From NCBI RefSeq assembly GCF_035825295.1, contig NZ_JAYMGI010000002.1:5199501-5263500 (forward strand): 64,000 nucleotides of DNA, given 5' to 3'. This stretch comes from Actinacidiphila sp. DG2A-62 (GTDB taxonomy: Bacteria > Actinomycetota > Actinomycetes > Streptomycetales > Streptomycetaceae). Under the pieces are notes generated by a model that ran no database searches, was not told where the DNA came from, and was given only the letters and a program-made list of their open reading frames with translations. Positions 33,221 to 42,664 of the stretch are shown piece by piece. The translations under genes were made by a program, and so were the position numbers. Position 1 is the stretch's first letter, and each line of letters begins with the position of its first letter.

Positions 33221-35778
33221 CCGTCACTACCAACGCACCCTCCGGAGGCGGGCAGGCGGTGCCGCCGGAGGACCTGGTCTCCGTCACCGTCGACGGGATC
33301 GGGGTGTCCGTCCCCAAGGGCACGCTCGTCATCCGCGCCGCCGAACTGGTCGGGATCGAGATCCCGCGGTTCTGCGACCACCCGCTGCTGGACCCGGCCG
33401 GCGCCTGCCGGCAGTGCATCGTGGAGATCGAGGGGCAGCGCAAGCCCGTCGCCTCGTGCACCATCGCCTGCACCGACGGCATGGTGATCTCCACCCAGCT
33501 CACCTCGCCGGTGGCCGAGAAGGCGCAGCGCGGCGTGATGGAGCTGCTGCTGATCAACCACCCGCTGGACTGCCCGGTCTGTGACAAGGGCGGCGAGTGC
33601 CCGCTGCAGAACCAGGCGATGGCGGTCGGCGACCCGGACAGCCGCTTCGACGGCCGCAAGCGCACCTACGACAAGCCGGTGCCGATCTCCACCCAGGTGC
33701 TGCTGGACCGCGAGCGCTGCGTGCTGTGCGCGCGCTGCACCCGCTTCAGCAACCAGATCGCCGGCGACCCGATGATCGAGCTGATCGAGCGCGGCGCGCT
33801 GCAGCAGGTCGGCACCGGCGAGGGCGACCCGTTCGAGTCGTACTTCTCCGGCAACACCATCCAGATCTGCCCGGTCGGCGCGCTCACCTCGGCCGCGTAC
33901 CGCTTCCGCTCCCGGCCCTTCGACCTGGTGTCCTCGCCGTCGGTGTGCGAGCACTGCGCCGGCGGCTGCGCCACCCGCACCGACCACCGGCGCGGCAAGG
34001 TGATGCGCCGGCTGGCCGCCGACGACCCGGAGGTCAACGAGGAGTGGCTGTGCGACAAGGGCCGCTTCGGCTTCCGCTACGCCCAGCGCCCCGACCGGCT
34101 GACCCACCCGCTGGTGCGCGGCGCCGACGGTGAACTCGCCCCGGCCTCCTGGCCCGAGGCGCTCGCTGCGGCCGCCGCGGGGCTGACCGCGGCGCACGGC
34201 AGGGCCGCGGTGCTGGCCAGCGGCAGGCTCACCGTCGAGGACTCCTACGCCTACGCCAAGTTCGCGCGGGTGGTGCTCGGCACCAACGACGTCGACTTCA
34301 GGGCCCGCGCGCACTCCGCGGAGGAGGCCGACTTCCTGGCCGCCGTGGTCGCCGGCCGCGGGATCGACATCGGGGGCACCTCCCAGGCCGGAGGCTCTGG
34401 CGGGGGTACCTCCCAGGCCGGAGGCTCTGGGGGAGGCAAGGGCCTGACCAACCGGGCCCTGGAGAAGGCGCCCGCGGTCCTGCTGGCCGGCCTGGAGGCC
34501 GAGGAGGAGGCGCCCGGCGTCTTCCTGCGGCTGCGCAAGGCGCACCGCAAGAACAAGCAGCAGACCTACGCGCTGGCCACCCACGCCACCCGCGGTCTGG
34601 ACAAGGCCGGCGGCATCCTGCTGCCGGCCGCGCCCGGCACCGAGCCGGAGTGGCTGGACGCGCTGGCCGGGGGCGTCGGCCTGGACGAGGCCGGGCGGGC
34701 CGCGGCCGAGGCGCTGCGCGCGCCCGGCGCCGCGATCCTGGTCGGCGAGCGGCTGGCCGCGGTGCCCGGCGCGCTGACCGCGGCGCTGCGACTGGCCACC
34801 GCGACCGGCGCCACGCTGGCGTGGATCCCGCGCCGGGCCGGCGAGCGCGGCGCGGTCGAGGCGGGCGCGCTGCCCGGGCTGCTGCCCGGCGGCCGGCCGC
34901 TGACCGATCCGCGGGCCCGCGACGAGGTCGCCAGGCTCTGGGGCCTGCCGGCGCTGCCGACCCGGTTCGGCCGCGACACCGGGCAGATCCTCCAGGCCGC
35001 GGCGGGCGGCGAGCTGGCCGCGCTGGTGGTCGGCGGCGTCGAGGTCGCCGACCTGCCGGACCCGCGGCTGGCCCGCGAGGCGCTGGACGCGGTCGGCTTC
35101 GTGGTCAGCCTGGAGCAGCGGCCCAGCGAGGTCACCGAGCGCGCCGACGTGGTGCTGCCGGTGGCCGCGGTCGCCGAGAAGGCCGGCACCTTCCTCAACT
35201 GGGAGGGCCGGGTGCGGATGTTCGAGACCGCGATCAAGCCCGACCAGGCCACCACCCGCCACCAGCTGCCGGACGCCCGGGTGCTGACAATGCTCGCCGA
35301 CGCGCTCGACGTCGCGCTCGGCCTGTCCGACGTGCGGCAGGCCCGCGCCGAACTCGACGCGCTGGGCGCCTGGGACGGGGCGCCGGCCGGCGCCCCGCAG
35401 ACCTCGCCGGTCGCGCCGCAGCGGCCCGAGCCGGGGCAGGCGGTGCTCGCCGGGCACCGGCTGCTGCTGGACCAGGGCCGGCTGCAGGACGGCGACGACG
35501 CGCTGGCCGGCACCCGGCACGCCGCGGTGGCCCGGCTGTCCGCGGCGACCGCCGCCGAGGCCGGACTCGCCGAGGGCGACCCGGTCACGGTGACCGGCCC
35601 GGAGGGCTCGGTGACGCTGCCGCTCGCGGTGACGCCGATGCCGGACCGGGTGGTGTGGCTGCCGCTGAACTCGACCGGCGGCGGCGTGGCCTCGGACACC
35701 GGGGCCCGCCCCGGCCAGGCCGTCGGCGTCGCCGCGGCGGCGGACGCCGGCGCGGCTGAATCGGAGGTCCAGGCATGA
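33217..35778 (+). CDS. nuoG: NADH-quinone oxidoreductase subunit G with in-frame repeat insertion
   Basis: 853 residues, the largest hydrophilic subunit. N-terminal [2Fe-2S] ligands are in CDHPLLDPAGACRQC; [4Fe-4S] ligands follow in CPVCDKGGECPLQ and CVLCARCTRF, then CEHCAGGCATRT and a molybdopterin-like body. Around residues 385-404 a linker holds two tandem copies of GGTSQAGGSG encoded by a 30-bp repeat related to scattered intergenic elements. GTG start overlaps nuoF. It is otherwise complete and probably functional, since the insert is in frame and looks flexible. Confidence 0.95.
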   Translation: MTVTTNAPSGGGQAVPPEDLVSVTVDGIGVSVPKGTLVIRAAELVGIEIPRFCDHPLLDPAGACRQCIVEIEGQRKPVASCTIACTDGMVISTQLTSPVAEKAQRGVMELLLINHPLDCPVCDKGGECPLQNQAMAVGDPDSRFDGRKRTYDKPVPISTQVLLDRERCVLCARCTRFSNQIAGDPMIELIERGALQQVGTGEGDPFESYFSGNTIQICPVGALTSAAYRFRSRPFDLVSSPSVCEHCAGGCATRTDHRRGKVMRRLAADDPEVNEEWLCDKGRFGFRYAQRPDRLTHPLVRGADGELAPASWPEALAAAAAGLTAAHGRAAVLASGRLTVEDSYAYAKFARVVLGTNDVDFRARAHSAEEADFLAAVVAGRGIDIGGTSQAGGSGGGTSQAGGSGGGKGLTNRALEKAPAVLLAGLEAEEEAPGVFLRLRKAHRKNKQQTYALATHATRGLDKAGGILLPAAPGTEPEWLDALAGGVGLDEAGRAAAEALRAPGAAILVGERLAAVPGALTAALRLATATGATLAWIPRRAGERGAVEAGALPGLLPGGRPLTDPRARDEVARLWGLPALPTRFGRDTGQILQAAAGGELAALVVGGVEVADLPDPRLAREALDAVGFVVSLEQRPSEVTERADVVLPVAAVAEKAGTFLNWEGRVRMFETAIKPDQATTRHQLPDARVLTMLADALDVALGLSDVRQARAELDALGAWDGAPAGAPQTSPVAPQRPEPGQAVLAGHRLLLDQGRLQDGDDALAGTRHAAVARLSAATAAEAGLAEGDPVTVTGPEGSVTLPLAVTPMPDRVVWLPLNSTGGGVASDTGARPGQAVGVAAAADAGAAESEVQA
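34371..34430 (+). repeat. Tandem 30-bp repeat inside nuoG
   Basis: 34371-34400 and 34401-34430 differ at one base (C/T). Each unit contains CCTCCCAGGCCGGAGGCTCT, partly self-complementary, followed by G runs. The composition resembles the intergenic palindrome near 924-955, suggesting that a mobile-type short element entered a coding region and then doubled. Confidence 0.8.
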
Positions 35779-37241
35779 GCGCCCCCCTGGCCGCGCCCCT
35801 CGCGGCCCCCCTGTCCGCACCCCTCGGCGACGGCGCCCGGCAGTTGGCGGGCGCGACGGAGAACCTGTCGTTCTTCGGCACCGACCCGTGGTGGCTGATC
35901 GTCGTCAAGGCGGTGTTCTGCTTCGCCTTCGCGATGCTGACCGTGCTGTTCTCCATCGTGTGGGAGCGCAAGGTCGTGGCGTGGATGCAGCTGCGCATCG
36001 GCCCCAACCGGCACGGCCCCTGGGGCATGCTCCAGTCGCTCGCCGACGGCGTGAAGCTGATGCTCAAGGAGGACATCACCGTCAAGCGGGCGGACAAGGT
36101 GGTGTTCGTCCTCGCGCCGATCGTCGCGGCGATCCCCGCCTTCATGGCCTTCGCGGTGATCCCCTTCGGCCCGGCCGACGACGAGGTCTCGATCTTCGGC
36201 CACCGCACGCCGATGCAGCTGACCGACATGCCGATCGGCATCCTCTACATCCTGGCCACCGCGTCCGTCGGCATCTACGGCATCGTGCTGGCCGGCTGGT
36301 CGTCGGGCTCGACGTACCCGCTGCTCGGCGGCCTGCGCGCGTCCGCGCAGATGATCTCGTACGAGATCGCGATGGGCCTGGCCTTCGCGGCGGTGTTCCT
36401 CTACTCCGGCTCGATGTCCACCTCCACGATCGTCGCCTCGCAGCACGACCGCTGGTACGTGATCCTGCTGCCGGTGTCGTTCCTGGTGTACATCGCGACG
36501 ATGGTCGGCGAGACCAACCGCGCGCCGTTCGACATGCCGGAGTCCGAGGGCGACCTGGTCGGCGGCTTCAACACCGAGTACAGCTCGATCAAGTTCGCGC
36601 TGTTCATGCTCGCCGAGTACGTGAACATGGTGACGGTCTCCGCGGTCGCCACCACGCTCTTCCTCGGCGGCTGGCGGGCCCCCTGGCCGATCACCACCTT
36701 CTGGGACGGCGCGAACCACGGCTGGTGGCCGATGCTCTGGTTCGTCATCAAGGTCCAGCTGCTGCTGTTCTTCTTCATCTGGCTGCGCGGCACCCTGCCC
36801 CGGGTCCGCTACGACCAGCTGATGAAGCTCGGCTGGAAGGTGCTCATCCCGGTCTCGATGGTCTGGCTGATGCTGGTCGCCGCGGTCCGCGCGATGCGCA
36901 ACGAGGACTACGACTTCACCAAGATCGTGCTGTACATCGGCGGCGCGGTCCTCGCGCTGCTGCTGATCTCGCTGCTCGTGGACCTGTTCAGGGACCGCGG
37001 GGAGAAACAGGCGCAGGCCGCGGGCGGTCCGCTGGCCCCGCCGGACCGGTTCGACCCGATGGCCGGCGGGTTCCCCGTACCGCCGCTGCCGGGACAGCAG
37101 GCGCAGCAGGTGCCGCGGCGGCCCAGCCGGGCGCAGCGCCAACTCGTCGGCGCGAACGGCCCGAACGGCCCGGGCGGCCCGGCCGGCGCCGCGGACGGGT
37201 CCACCGAGGACGCACAGAAGACGGAGGACGGCGATGCCTGA
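35775..37241 (+). CDS. nuoH: NADH-quinone oxidoreductase subunit H
   Basis: 488 residues. Membrane subunit linking the quinone site to the proton pumps; about eight helices, with signatures ERKVVAWMQLRIGPNRHGPW and GETNRAPFDMPESEGDLVGG. The C-terminal 90 residues form a Pro/Gly/Ala-rich hydrophilic tail, longer than in proteobacteria. ATG overlaps the nuoG stop; its own stop overlaps nuoI by eight bases. Confidence 0.96.
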   Translation: MSAPLAAPLAAPLSAPLGDGARQLAGATENLSFFGTDPWWLIVVKAVFCFAFAMLTVLFSIVWERKVVAWMQLRIGPNRHGPWGMLQSLADGVKLMLKEDITVKRADKVVFVLAPIVAAIPAFMAFAVIPFGPADDEVSIFGHRTPMQLTDMPIGILYILATASVGIYGIVLAGWSSGSTYPLLGGLRASAQMISYEIAMGLAFAAVFLYSGSMSTSTIVASQHDRWYVILLPVSFLVYIATMVGETNRAPFDMPESEGDLVGGFNTEYSSIKFALFMLAEYVNMVTVSAVATTLFLGGWRAPWPITTFWDGANHGWWPMLWFVIKVQLLLFFFIWLRGTLPRVRYDQLMKLGWKVLIPVSMVWLMLVAAVRAMRNEDYDFTKIVLYIGGAVLALLLISLLVDLFRDRGEKQAQAAGGPLAPPDRFDPMAGGFPVPPLPGQQAQQVPRRPSRAQRQLVGANGPNGPGGPAGAADGSTEDAQKTEDGDA

Positions 37242-37896
37242 GTTCCTCGGCCCGGTCGCAGGCTTCGGCGTGACCTTCAAGGCCATGTTCAAGAAGCGGC
37301 TGACCGAGCAGTACCCGGAGTACAAGAAGCCCACCGCGCCGCGGTTCCACGGCCGCCACCAGCTCAACCGGCACCCGGACGGGCTGGAGAAGTGCGTCGG
37401 CTGCGAGCTGTGCGCGTGGGCCTGCCCGGCCGACGCGATCTACGTGGAGGGCGCGGACAACACCGACGAGGAGCGCTACTCGCCGGGGGAGCGCTACGGC
37501 CGCGTCTACCAGATCAACTACGCCCGCTGCATCCTGTGCGGCCTGTGCATCGAGGCGTGCCCGACCCGGGCGCTGACGATGACCAACGAGTACGAACTGG
37601 CCGACCGGACCCGCGAGTCGCTGATCTTCACCAAGGAGCAGCTGCTGGCCGGCCTGGAGGAGGGCATGGTCGACTCGCCGCACGCGATCTTCCCCGGCAT
37701 GGACGAGGGCGACTACTACCGCGGCGCGGTCACCGAGGCCGCGCCCGGGACCGTACGGCAGGTCGCGGTCTCCAAGGGCGAGAAGGCGGACGAGACGATC
37801 GTGCCGGGCCCGGCGGCCGAGGACGACGCCGCCGCCGACGCCGAGGTGACCGCGCCGGGCGGCACGACCCCCGCCGGGACGGGGGCCGAGGCATGA
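37234..37896 (+). CDS. nuoI: NADH-quinone oxidoreductase subunit I
   Basis: 220 residues. Two [4Fe-4S] clusters: CVGCELCAWACP and CILCGLCIEACP. It relays electrons toward NuoB. The acidic Ala-rich C-terminal tail (about 180-220) is extra. GGAGG lies directly before the ATG inside the end of nuoH. Confidence 0.96.
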   Translation: MPEFLGPVAGFGVTFKAMFKKRLTEQYPEYKKPTAPRFHGRHQLNRHPDGLEKCVGCELCAWACPADAIYVEGADNTDEERYSPGERYGRVYQINYARCILCGLCIEACPTRALTMTNEYELADRTRESLIFTKEQLLAGLEEGMVDSPHAIFPGMDEGDYYRGAVTEAAPGTVRQVAVSKGEKADETIVPGPAAEDDAAADAEVTAPGGTTPAGTGAEA

Positions 37897-38782
37897 CCCC
37901 CACGCTGTCGCTGGCCGCCGACACCCTCGCGGTCACCACCAGGACCTCCACCGGCGAGGCCGTGCAGTTCTGGATCCTGGGCACCGTCGCGGTGCTCGGC
38001 GCGCTCGGCACGGTGCTGATGAAGAAGGCCGTGCACAGCGCGCTGTCGCTGGCCGGCACGATGATCGTGCTCGCCGTCTTCTACCTCGCGCAGGGCGCGT
38101 ACTTCCTGGGCATCGTGCAGATCGTCGTCTACACCGGCGCGATCATGATGCTGTTCCTGTTCGTGGTCATGCTGGTCGGCATCACCGCGGCGGACTCCCT
38201 CAAGGAGACGCTGAAGGGGCAGCGCTGGATGGCCGCGGTGTGCGGCCTCGGCTTCGGCATCCTGCTGATCGCCGGCATCGGCAACGCCTCGCTCGGCACC
38301 TTCGCCGGCTCCGGCCAGGCCAACGCCGGCACCGGCGGCAACGTCCAGGGCCTGGCCCGGCTGGTCTTCACCGACTACGTGTGGGCGTTCGAGATCACCG
38401 GCGCGCTGCTGATCACCGCGGCGGTCGGCGCGATGGTGCTGACCCACCGCGAGCGCACCGAGGAGCGGCAGAGCCAGCGCGAGCTGTCCGAGGCCCGGGT
38501 GCGCGAGGGCAGGCACGTCACGCCGCTGCCGGCCCCGGCACCTACGCCCGGCACAACGCGGTGGACATCCCGGCGCTGCTCCCCGACGGCACGCCCGCCG
38601 AGCTGTCGGTCAGCTCCACGCTGCGCGACCGCGGCCAGGTGCGGGACGTGACGCGGGACGCGATGCGCCGACTGGCCGCGCTGGACCAGGCGTCGGGCGA
38701 GTGGCTGGGCCGCAAGGGCCTGGAACCCGCGAAGCCCGGCGCGTCGTCGGCGTCCGACCGGACCGAGGAGGGTGCGAAGTGA
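37893..38782 (+). CDS. nuoJ: NADH-quinone oxidoreductase subunit J (frameshifted near the C-terminus)
   Basis: ATG overlaps the nuoI stop. The first frame encodes five membrane helices, including the conserved YFLGIVQIVVYTGAIMMLFL stretch, and the cytosolic REGRHVTPLP. Near 38531-38537 (GCCCCGG) the frame shifts by one base; the continuation GTYARHNAVDIPALLPDGTP runs through RGQVRDV to the stop at 38780-38782, which overlaps nuoK as expected for an intact gene. All membrane parts precede the lesion. A lost base in a C run during sequencing is the likely cause. Confidence 0.9.
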
Positions 38783-39078
38783 ATCCGGCCAACTACCTGT
38801 ACCTCGCGGCGCTGCTGTTCACCATCGGCGCGTCCGGTGTGCTGATCCGGCGCAACGCGATCGTGGTCTTCATGTGCGTGGAGCTGATGCTGAACGCCTG
38901 CAACCTGGCGTTCGTCACCTTCTCCCGCATGCACGGCAACCTCGACGGGCAGGTGATCGCCTTCTTCACCATGGTGGTCGCCGCCGCGGAGGTCGTGGTC
39001 GGGCTGGCGATCATCGTGTCGATCTTCCGTTCGCGCCACTCGGCCTCGGTCGACGACGCCAACCTGATGAAGCTGTAA
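38779..39078 (+). CDS. nuoK: NADH-quinone oxidoreductase subunit K
   Basis: 99 residues, three membrane helices with the conserved buried Glu residues in MCVELMLNACNLAF and AAAEVVVGLAI, which take part in proton transfer. GTG start overlaps the nuoJ stop. Confidence 0.96.
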   Translation: MNPANYLYLAALLFTIGASGVLIRRNAIVVFMCVELMLNACNLAFVTFSRMHGNLDGQVIAFFTMVVAAAEVVVGLAIIVSIFRSRHSASVDDANLMKL

Positions 39079-39089
39079 GGGGCTGCGCA

Positions 39090-41054
39090 GTGGAAACCCT
39101 GATCGGACTGCTCGTCGCGGCGCCACTGCTGGGCGCGGGCATCCTGCTGACCGGCGGCAAGCGGCTGGACCGCACCGGCCACCTGCTCGGCACACTGCTC
39201 GCCCTGGTGTCCTTCGCCCTCGGCGTGGCGCTGTTCGCCGACATGCTGGGCAAGGACGCCGACCAGCGCACCCTGACCTCGCACCTGTTCACCTGGGTGC
39301 CGGTCCAGGGCTTCCAGGCGCAGGTCGGCTTCCAGCTCGACCAGCTGTCCATGACGTTCGTCCTGCTGATCACCGGGGTGGGCTCGCTCATCCACATCTA
39401 CTCGATCGGCTACATGGAGCACGACGAGAAGCGCCGGAAGTTCTTCGGCTACCTCAACCTGTTCCTCGCGGCGATGCTGCTGCTGGTGCTGGCCGACAAC
39501 TACTTCCTGCTGTACGCCGGCTGGGAGGGCGTGGGCCTGGCCTCGTACCTGCTGATCGGCTTCTGGCAGCACAAGCCGAGCGCGGCGACGGCGGCGAAGA
39601 AGGCGTTCCTGGTCAACCGGGTCGGCGACATCGGCCTGTCGGTGGGCATCATGCTGATGTTCACCACCTTCGGGTCGTTCGCCTTCGCCGACGTCTTCCC
39701 GAAGGTCGGCCAGGCCTCGGGCTCGCAGCACGCCACGGTCACCGGCATCGGCTTCATGCTGCTGCTGGCCGCCTGCGGCAAGTCCGCCCAGGTGCCGCTG
39801 CAGTCCTGGCTGGGCGACGCGATGGAGGGCCCGACCCCGGTCTCCGCCCTCATCCACGCGGCGACCATGGTGACCGCCGGCGTCTACCTGATCACCCGCT
39901 CCGGCGCGATCTTCAACGCCGCGCCCGACGCGCAGACCGCGGTGGTCACCGTCGGCGCGGTCACGCTGCTGTTCGGTGCGATCGTCGGTTGCGCCAAGGA
40001 CGACATCAAGAAGGCGCTGGCCGGCTCGACCATGTCGCAGATCGGCTACATGATCATGGCCGCGGGCCTCGGCCCGATCGGCTACGTCTTCGCGATCATG
40101 CACCTGGTCACCCACGGCTTCTTCAAGGCCGGGCTGTTCCTCGGCGCCGGCTCGGTGATGCACGGCATGAACGACGAGGTCGACATGCGACGCTACGGCG
40201 GCCTGCGCAGGTACATGCCGGTCACCTTCGTCACCTTCGGCCTCGGCTACCTGGCGATCATCGGCTTCCCCGGACTGTCCGGCTTCTTCTCCAAGGACAA
40301 GATCATCGAGGCGGCCTTCGCCAAGGGCGGCACCGAGGGCTGGATACTCGGCGCCTGCGCCCTGGTGGGCGCCGCGGTCACCGCGTTCTACATGACCCGC
40401 GTGATGCTGATGACCTTCTTCGGCGAGGAGCGCTGGAAGGACGCCGGCGGCCGGGAGGCGACCCCGTCGCCGCAGGAGCCGTCGGTGGAGCCGGCCGCCG
40501 CGCACAGCGCGCACGGCGCCCCGCACCCGCACGAGTCCCCGGCCTCGATGACCATCCCGATGATCATCCTGTCCTTCGGCTCGGTCTTCGCCGGCGCCCT
40601 GTTCAGCATCAACTCCTCCTTCCTGCACTGGCTGGAGCCGGTCACCGGCCACAGCGAGGGCGACTCGCCGGTCAGCACCGGCGCCGTCACCGCCGGCACC
40701 ATGGTGGTGCTGGTCCTCGGCGTCGCGGTGGCCTGGCTGATGTACGGGCGCCGGCCGGTGCCCGCGGTCGCGCCCCGCGGCAGCCTGCTGACCCGGGCCG
40801 CCCGGCGGGACCTGCTGCAGGACGACATCAACCACGTGGTGCTGGTCCGCGGCGGCGAGCACCTCACCCGGTCGCTCGTCTACCTCGACCACTCCCTGGT
40901 GGACGGCGTCGTCAACGGCACCGCCGCCTCGGTCGGCGGCCTGTCGGGACGGCTGCGCAAGCTGCAGAACGGCTACGTCAGGTCGTACGCGGTCTCGATG
41001 CTCGGCGGTACCGCGGTGGTGGTCGCCGCGACCCTTCTGATGAGGGCGGTCTGA
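39090..41054 (+). CDS. nuoL: NADH-quinone oxidoreductase subunit L
   Basis: 654 residues, antiporter-like distal proton pump with many membrane helices and a C-terminal lateral helix. Conserved charged sites: LLYAGWEGVGLASY (Glu), GKSAQVPLQSWLGDAMEGPT (Lys) and HLVTHGFFKAGLFL (His/Lys). A hydrophilic His/Pro/Glu-rich loop lies around residues 465-485. GTG start 11 bases after nuoK. Confidence 0.97.
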   Translation: METLIGLLVAAPLLGAGILLTGGKRLDRTGHLLGTLLALVSFALGVALFADMLGKDADQRTLTSHLFTWVPVQGFQAQVGFQLDQLSMTFVLLITGVGSLIHIYSIGYMEHDEKRRKFFGYLNLFLAAMLLLVLADNYFLLYAGWEGVGLASYLLIGFWQHKPSAATAAKKAFLVNRVGDIGLSVGIMLMFTTFGSFAFADVFPKVGQASGSQHATVTGIGFMLLLAACGKSAQVPLQSWLGDAMEGPTPVSALIHAATMVTAGVYLITRSGAIFNAAPDAQTAVVTVGAVTLLFGAIVGCAKDDIKKALAGSTMSQIGYMIMAAGLGPIGYVFAIMHLVTHGFFKAGLFLGAGSVMHGMNDEVDMRRYGGLRRYMPVTFVTFGLGYLAIIGFPGLSGFFSKDKIIEAAFAKGGTEGWILGACALVGAAVTAFYMTRVMLMTFFGEERWKDAGGREATPSPQEPSVEPAAAHSAHGAPHPHESPASMTIPMIILSFGSVFAGALFSINSSFLHWLEPVTGHSEGDSPVSTGAVTAGTMVVLVLGVAVAWLMYGRRPVPAVAPRGSLLTRAARRDLLQDDINHVVLVRGGEHLTRSLVYLDHSLVDGVVNGTAASVGGLSGRLRKLQNGYVRSYAVSMLGGTAVVVAATLLMRAV

Positions 41055-41059
41055 ACCCC

Positions 41060-42664
41060 ATGGCTGATTTCCCGATCCTTACGGTGACCGCCGCCGTCCC
41101 GGCTGTCGGCGCGGTCGTCACCGCGGCGGTGCCCGCGGCCCGCAGGACCGCCGCCAAGTACACGGCGCTGGTCTTCTCGCTCGCCGTGCTGGTGCTGTCG
41201 CTGGTCACGCTGGTCCGCTTCGACACCGGCTCCGGCGCCGCCCGCTACCAGTTCACCGAGTCGCACGCCTGGGTGAAGAGCTTCGGGCTGCGCTACGACC
41301 TGGGCGTCGACGGCATCGCGGCGGTGATGGTGGCGCTGACCGCGCTGCTGATCCCGTTCGTGATGCTGGCCGGCTGGCACGACGCCGATCCGCTGGAGGA
41401 CGCCAACCCCAACCGGCGCTGGCGGCCCACCCAGGGCTTCTTCGCGCTGATCCTGCTGGTCGAGGCGATGGTGGTGCTCTCCTTCGAGGCCACCGACGTC
41501 TTCCTCTTCTACATCTTCTTCGAAGCCATGCTGATCCCGATGTACTTCCTCATCGGCGGCTTCGGCGACCGCGCGCACGCCGCGGGCGAGGAGGAGGCGG
41601 CCCGCCAGCGGTCGTACGCGGCGGTGAAGTTCCTGCTCTACAACCTGGCCGGCGGTCTGATCATGCTGGCCGCGGTCATCGGGCTGTACGCGGCGACCGC
41701 CAAGCAGCTGGGCGCCGGCACCTTCTCGCTGCAGGAGATCCTCCAGGCGCGCGCGTCGGGCAAGCTGCACCTGGAGACCTCCACCGATCGCTGGCTGTTC
41801 CTCGGCTTCTTCTTCGCCTTCGCGGTGAAGGCGCCGCTGTGGCCGCTGCACACCTGGCTGCCCAACGCGATGCAGGAGTCCACCGCGCCGGTCGCGGTGC
41901 TGATCACCGCGGTGGTCGACAAGGTCGGCACCTTCGCGATGCTGCGCTTCTGCCTCCAGCTGTTCCCCGAGGCGTCCAAGTGGGCCACCCCGACGATCAT
42001 GATCCTCGCGCTGATCAGCATCCTGTACGGCGCGCTGCTCGCGGTCGGCCAGCGCGACATCAAGCGCCTGATCGCCTACGCGTCGGTGTCGCACTTCGGC
42101 TTCATCATCCTGGGCATCTTCGCGATGACCACCCAGGGGCAGTCGGGCGCCACGCTCTACATGGTCAACCACGGCATCTCCACCGCGGCGCTGATGCTGG
42201 TGGCCGGCTTCCTGATCACCCGGCGCGGCTCGCGGCTCATCGCGGACTACGGCGGGGTGCAGAAGGTCGCGCCGGTGCTCGCCGGCACCTTCATGGTCGG
42301 CGGTCTGGCCACCCTGTCGCTGCCCGGACTCGCGCCCTTCGTCAGCGAGTTCCTGGTGCTGGTCGGCACCTTCAGCCGCTACCCGGTGCTCGGCATCATC
42401 GCCACCCTGGGCATCGTGCTGGCCGCGCTGTACGTCCTGGTGCTCTACCAGCGCACCATGACCGGGCCGGTCAAGGCCGGCGTGGAGGGCATCGCCGACC
42501 TCAAGGCGCGTGAACTTCTCGTCGTGGCGCCGCTGATCGCGCTGCTGCTCTTCCTCGGCGTGTACCCCAAGCCGGTGACGGACATCGTCAACCCGTCGGT
42601 CAAGCACACGCTCTCCGACGTGCACAAGACCGACCCCAAGCCCGCGCTGGAGGCGAAGAAGTGA
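41060..42664 (+). CDS. nuoM: NADH-quinone oxidoreductase subunit M
   Basis: 534 residues, antiporter-like membrane pump homologous to NuoL and NuoN. Typical segments are FYIFFEAMLIPMYFLIG (Glu), KAPLWPLHTWLPNAMQESTA (Lys) and MVNHGISTAALML. ATG five bases after the nuoL stop. Confidence 0.97.
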   Translation: MADFPILTVTAAVPAVGAVVTAAVPAARRTAAKYTALVFSLAVLVLSLVTLVRFDTGSGAARYQFTESHAWVKSFGLRYDLGVDGIAAVMVALTALLIPFVMLAGWHDADPLEDANPNRRWRPTQGFFALILLVEAMVVLSFEATDVFLFYIFFEAMLIPMYFLIGGFGDRAHAAGEEEAARQRSYAAVKFLLYNLAGGLIMLAAVIGLYAATAKQLGAGTFSLQEILQARASGKLHLETSTDRWLFLGFFFAFAVKAPLWPLHTWLPNAMQESTAPVAVLITAVVDKVGTFAMLRFCLQLFPEASKWATPTIMILALISILYGALLAVGQRDIKRLIAYASVSHFGFIILGIFAMTTQGQSGATLYMVNHGISTAALMLVAGFLITRRGSRLIADYGGVQKVAPVLAGTFMVGGLATLSLPGLAPFVSEFLVLVGTFSRYPVLGIIATLGIVLAALYVLVLYQRTMTGPVKAGVEGIADLKARELLVVAPLIALLLFLGVYPKPVTDIVNPSVKHTLSDVHKTDPKPALEAKK

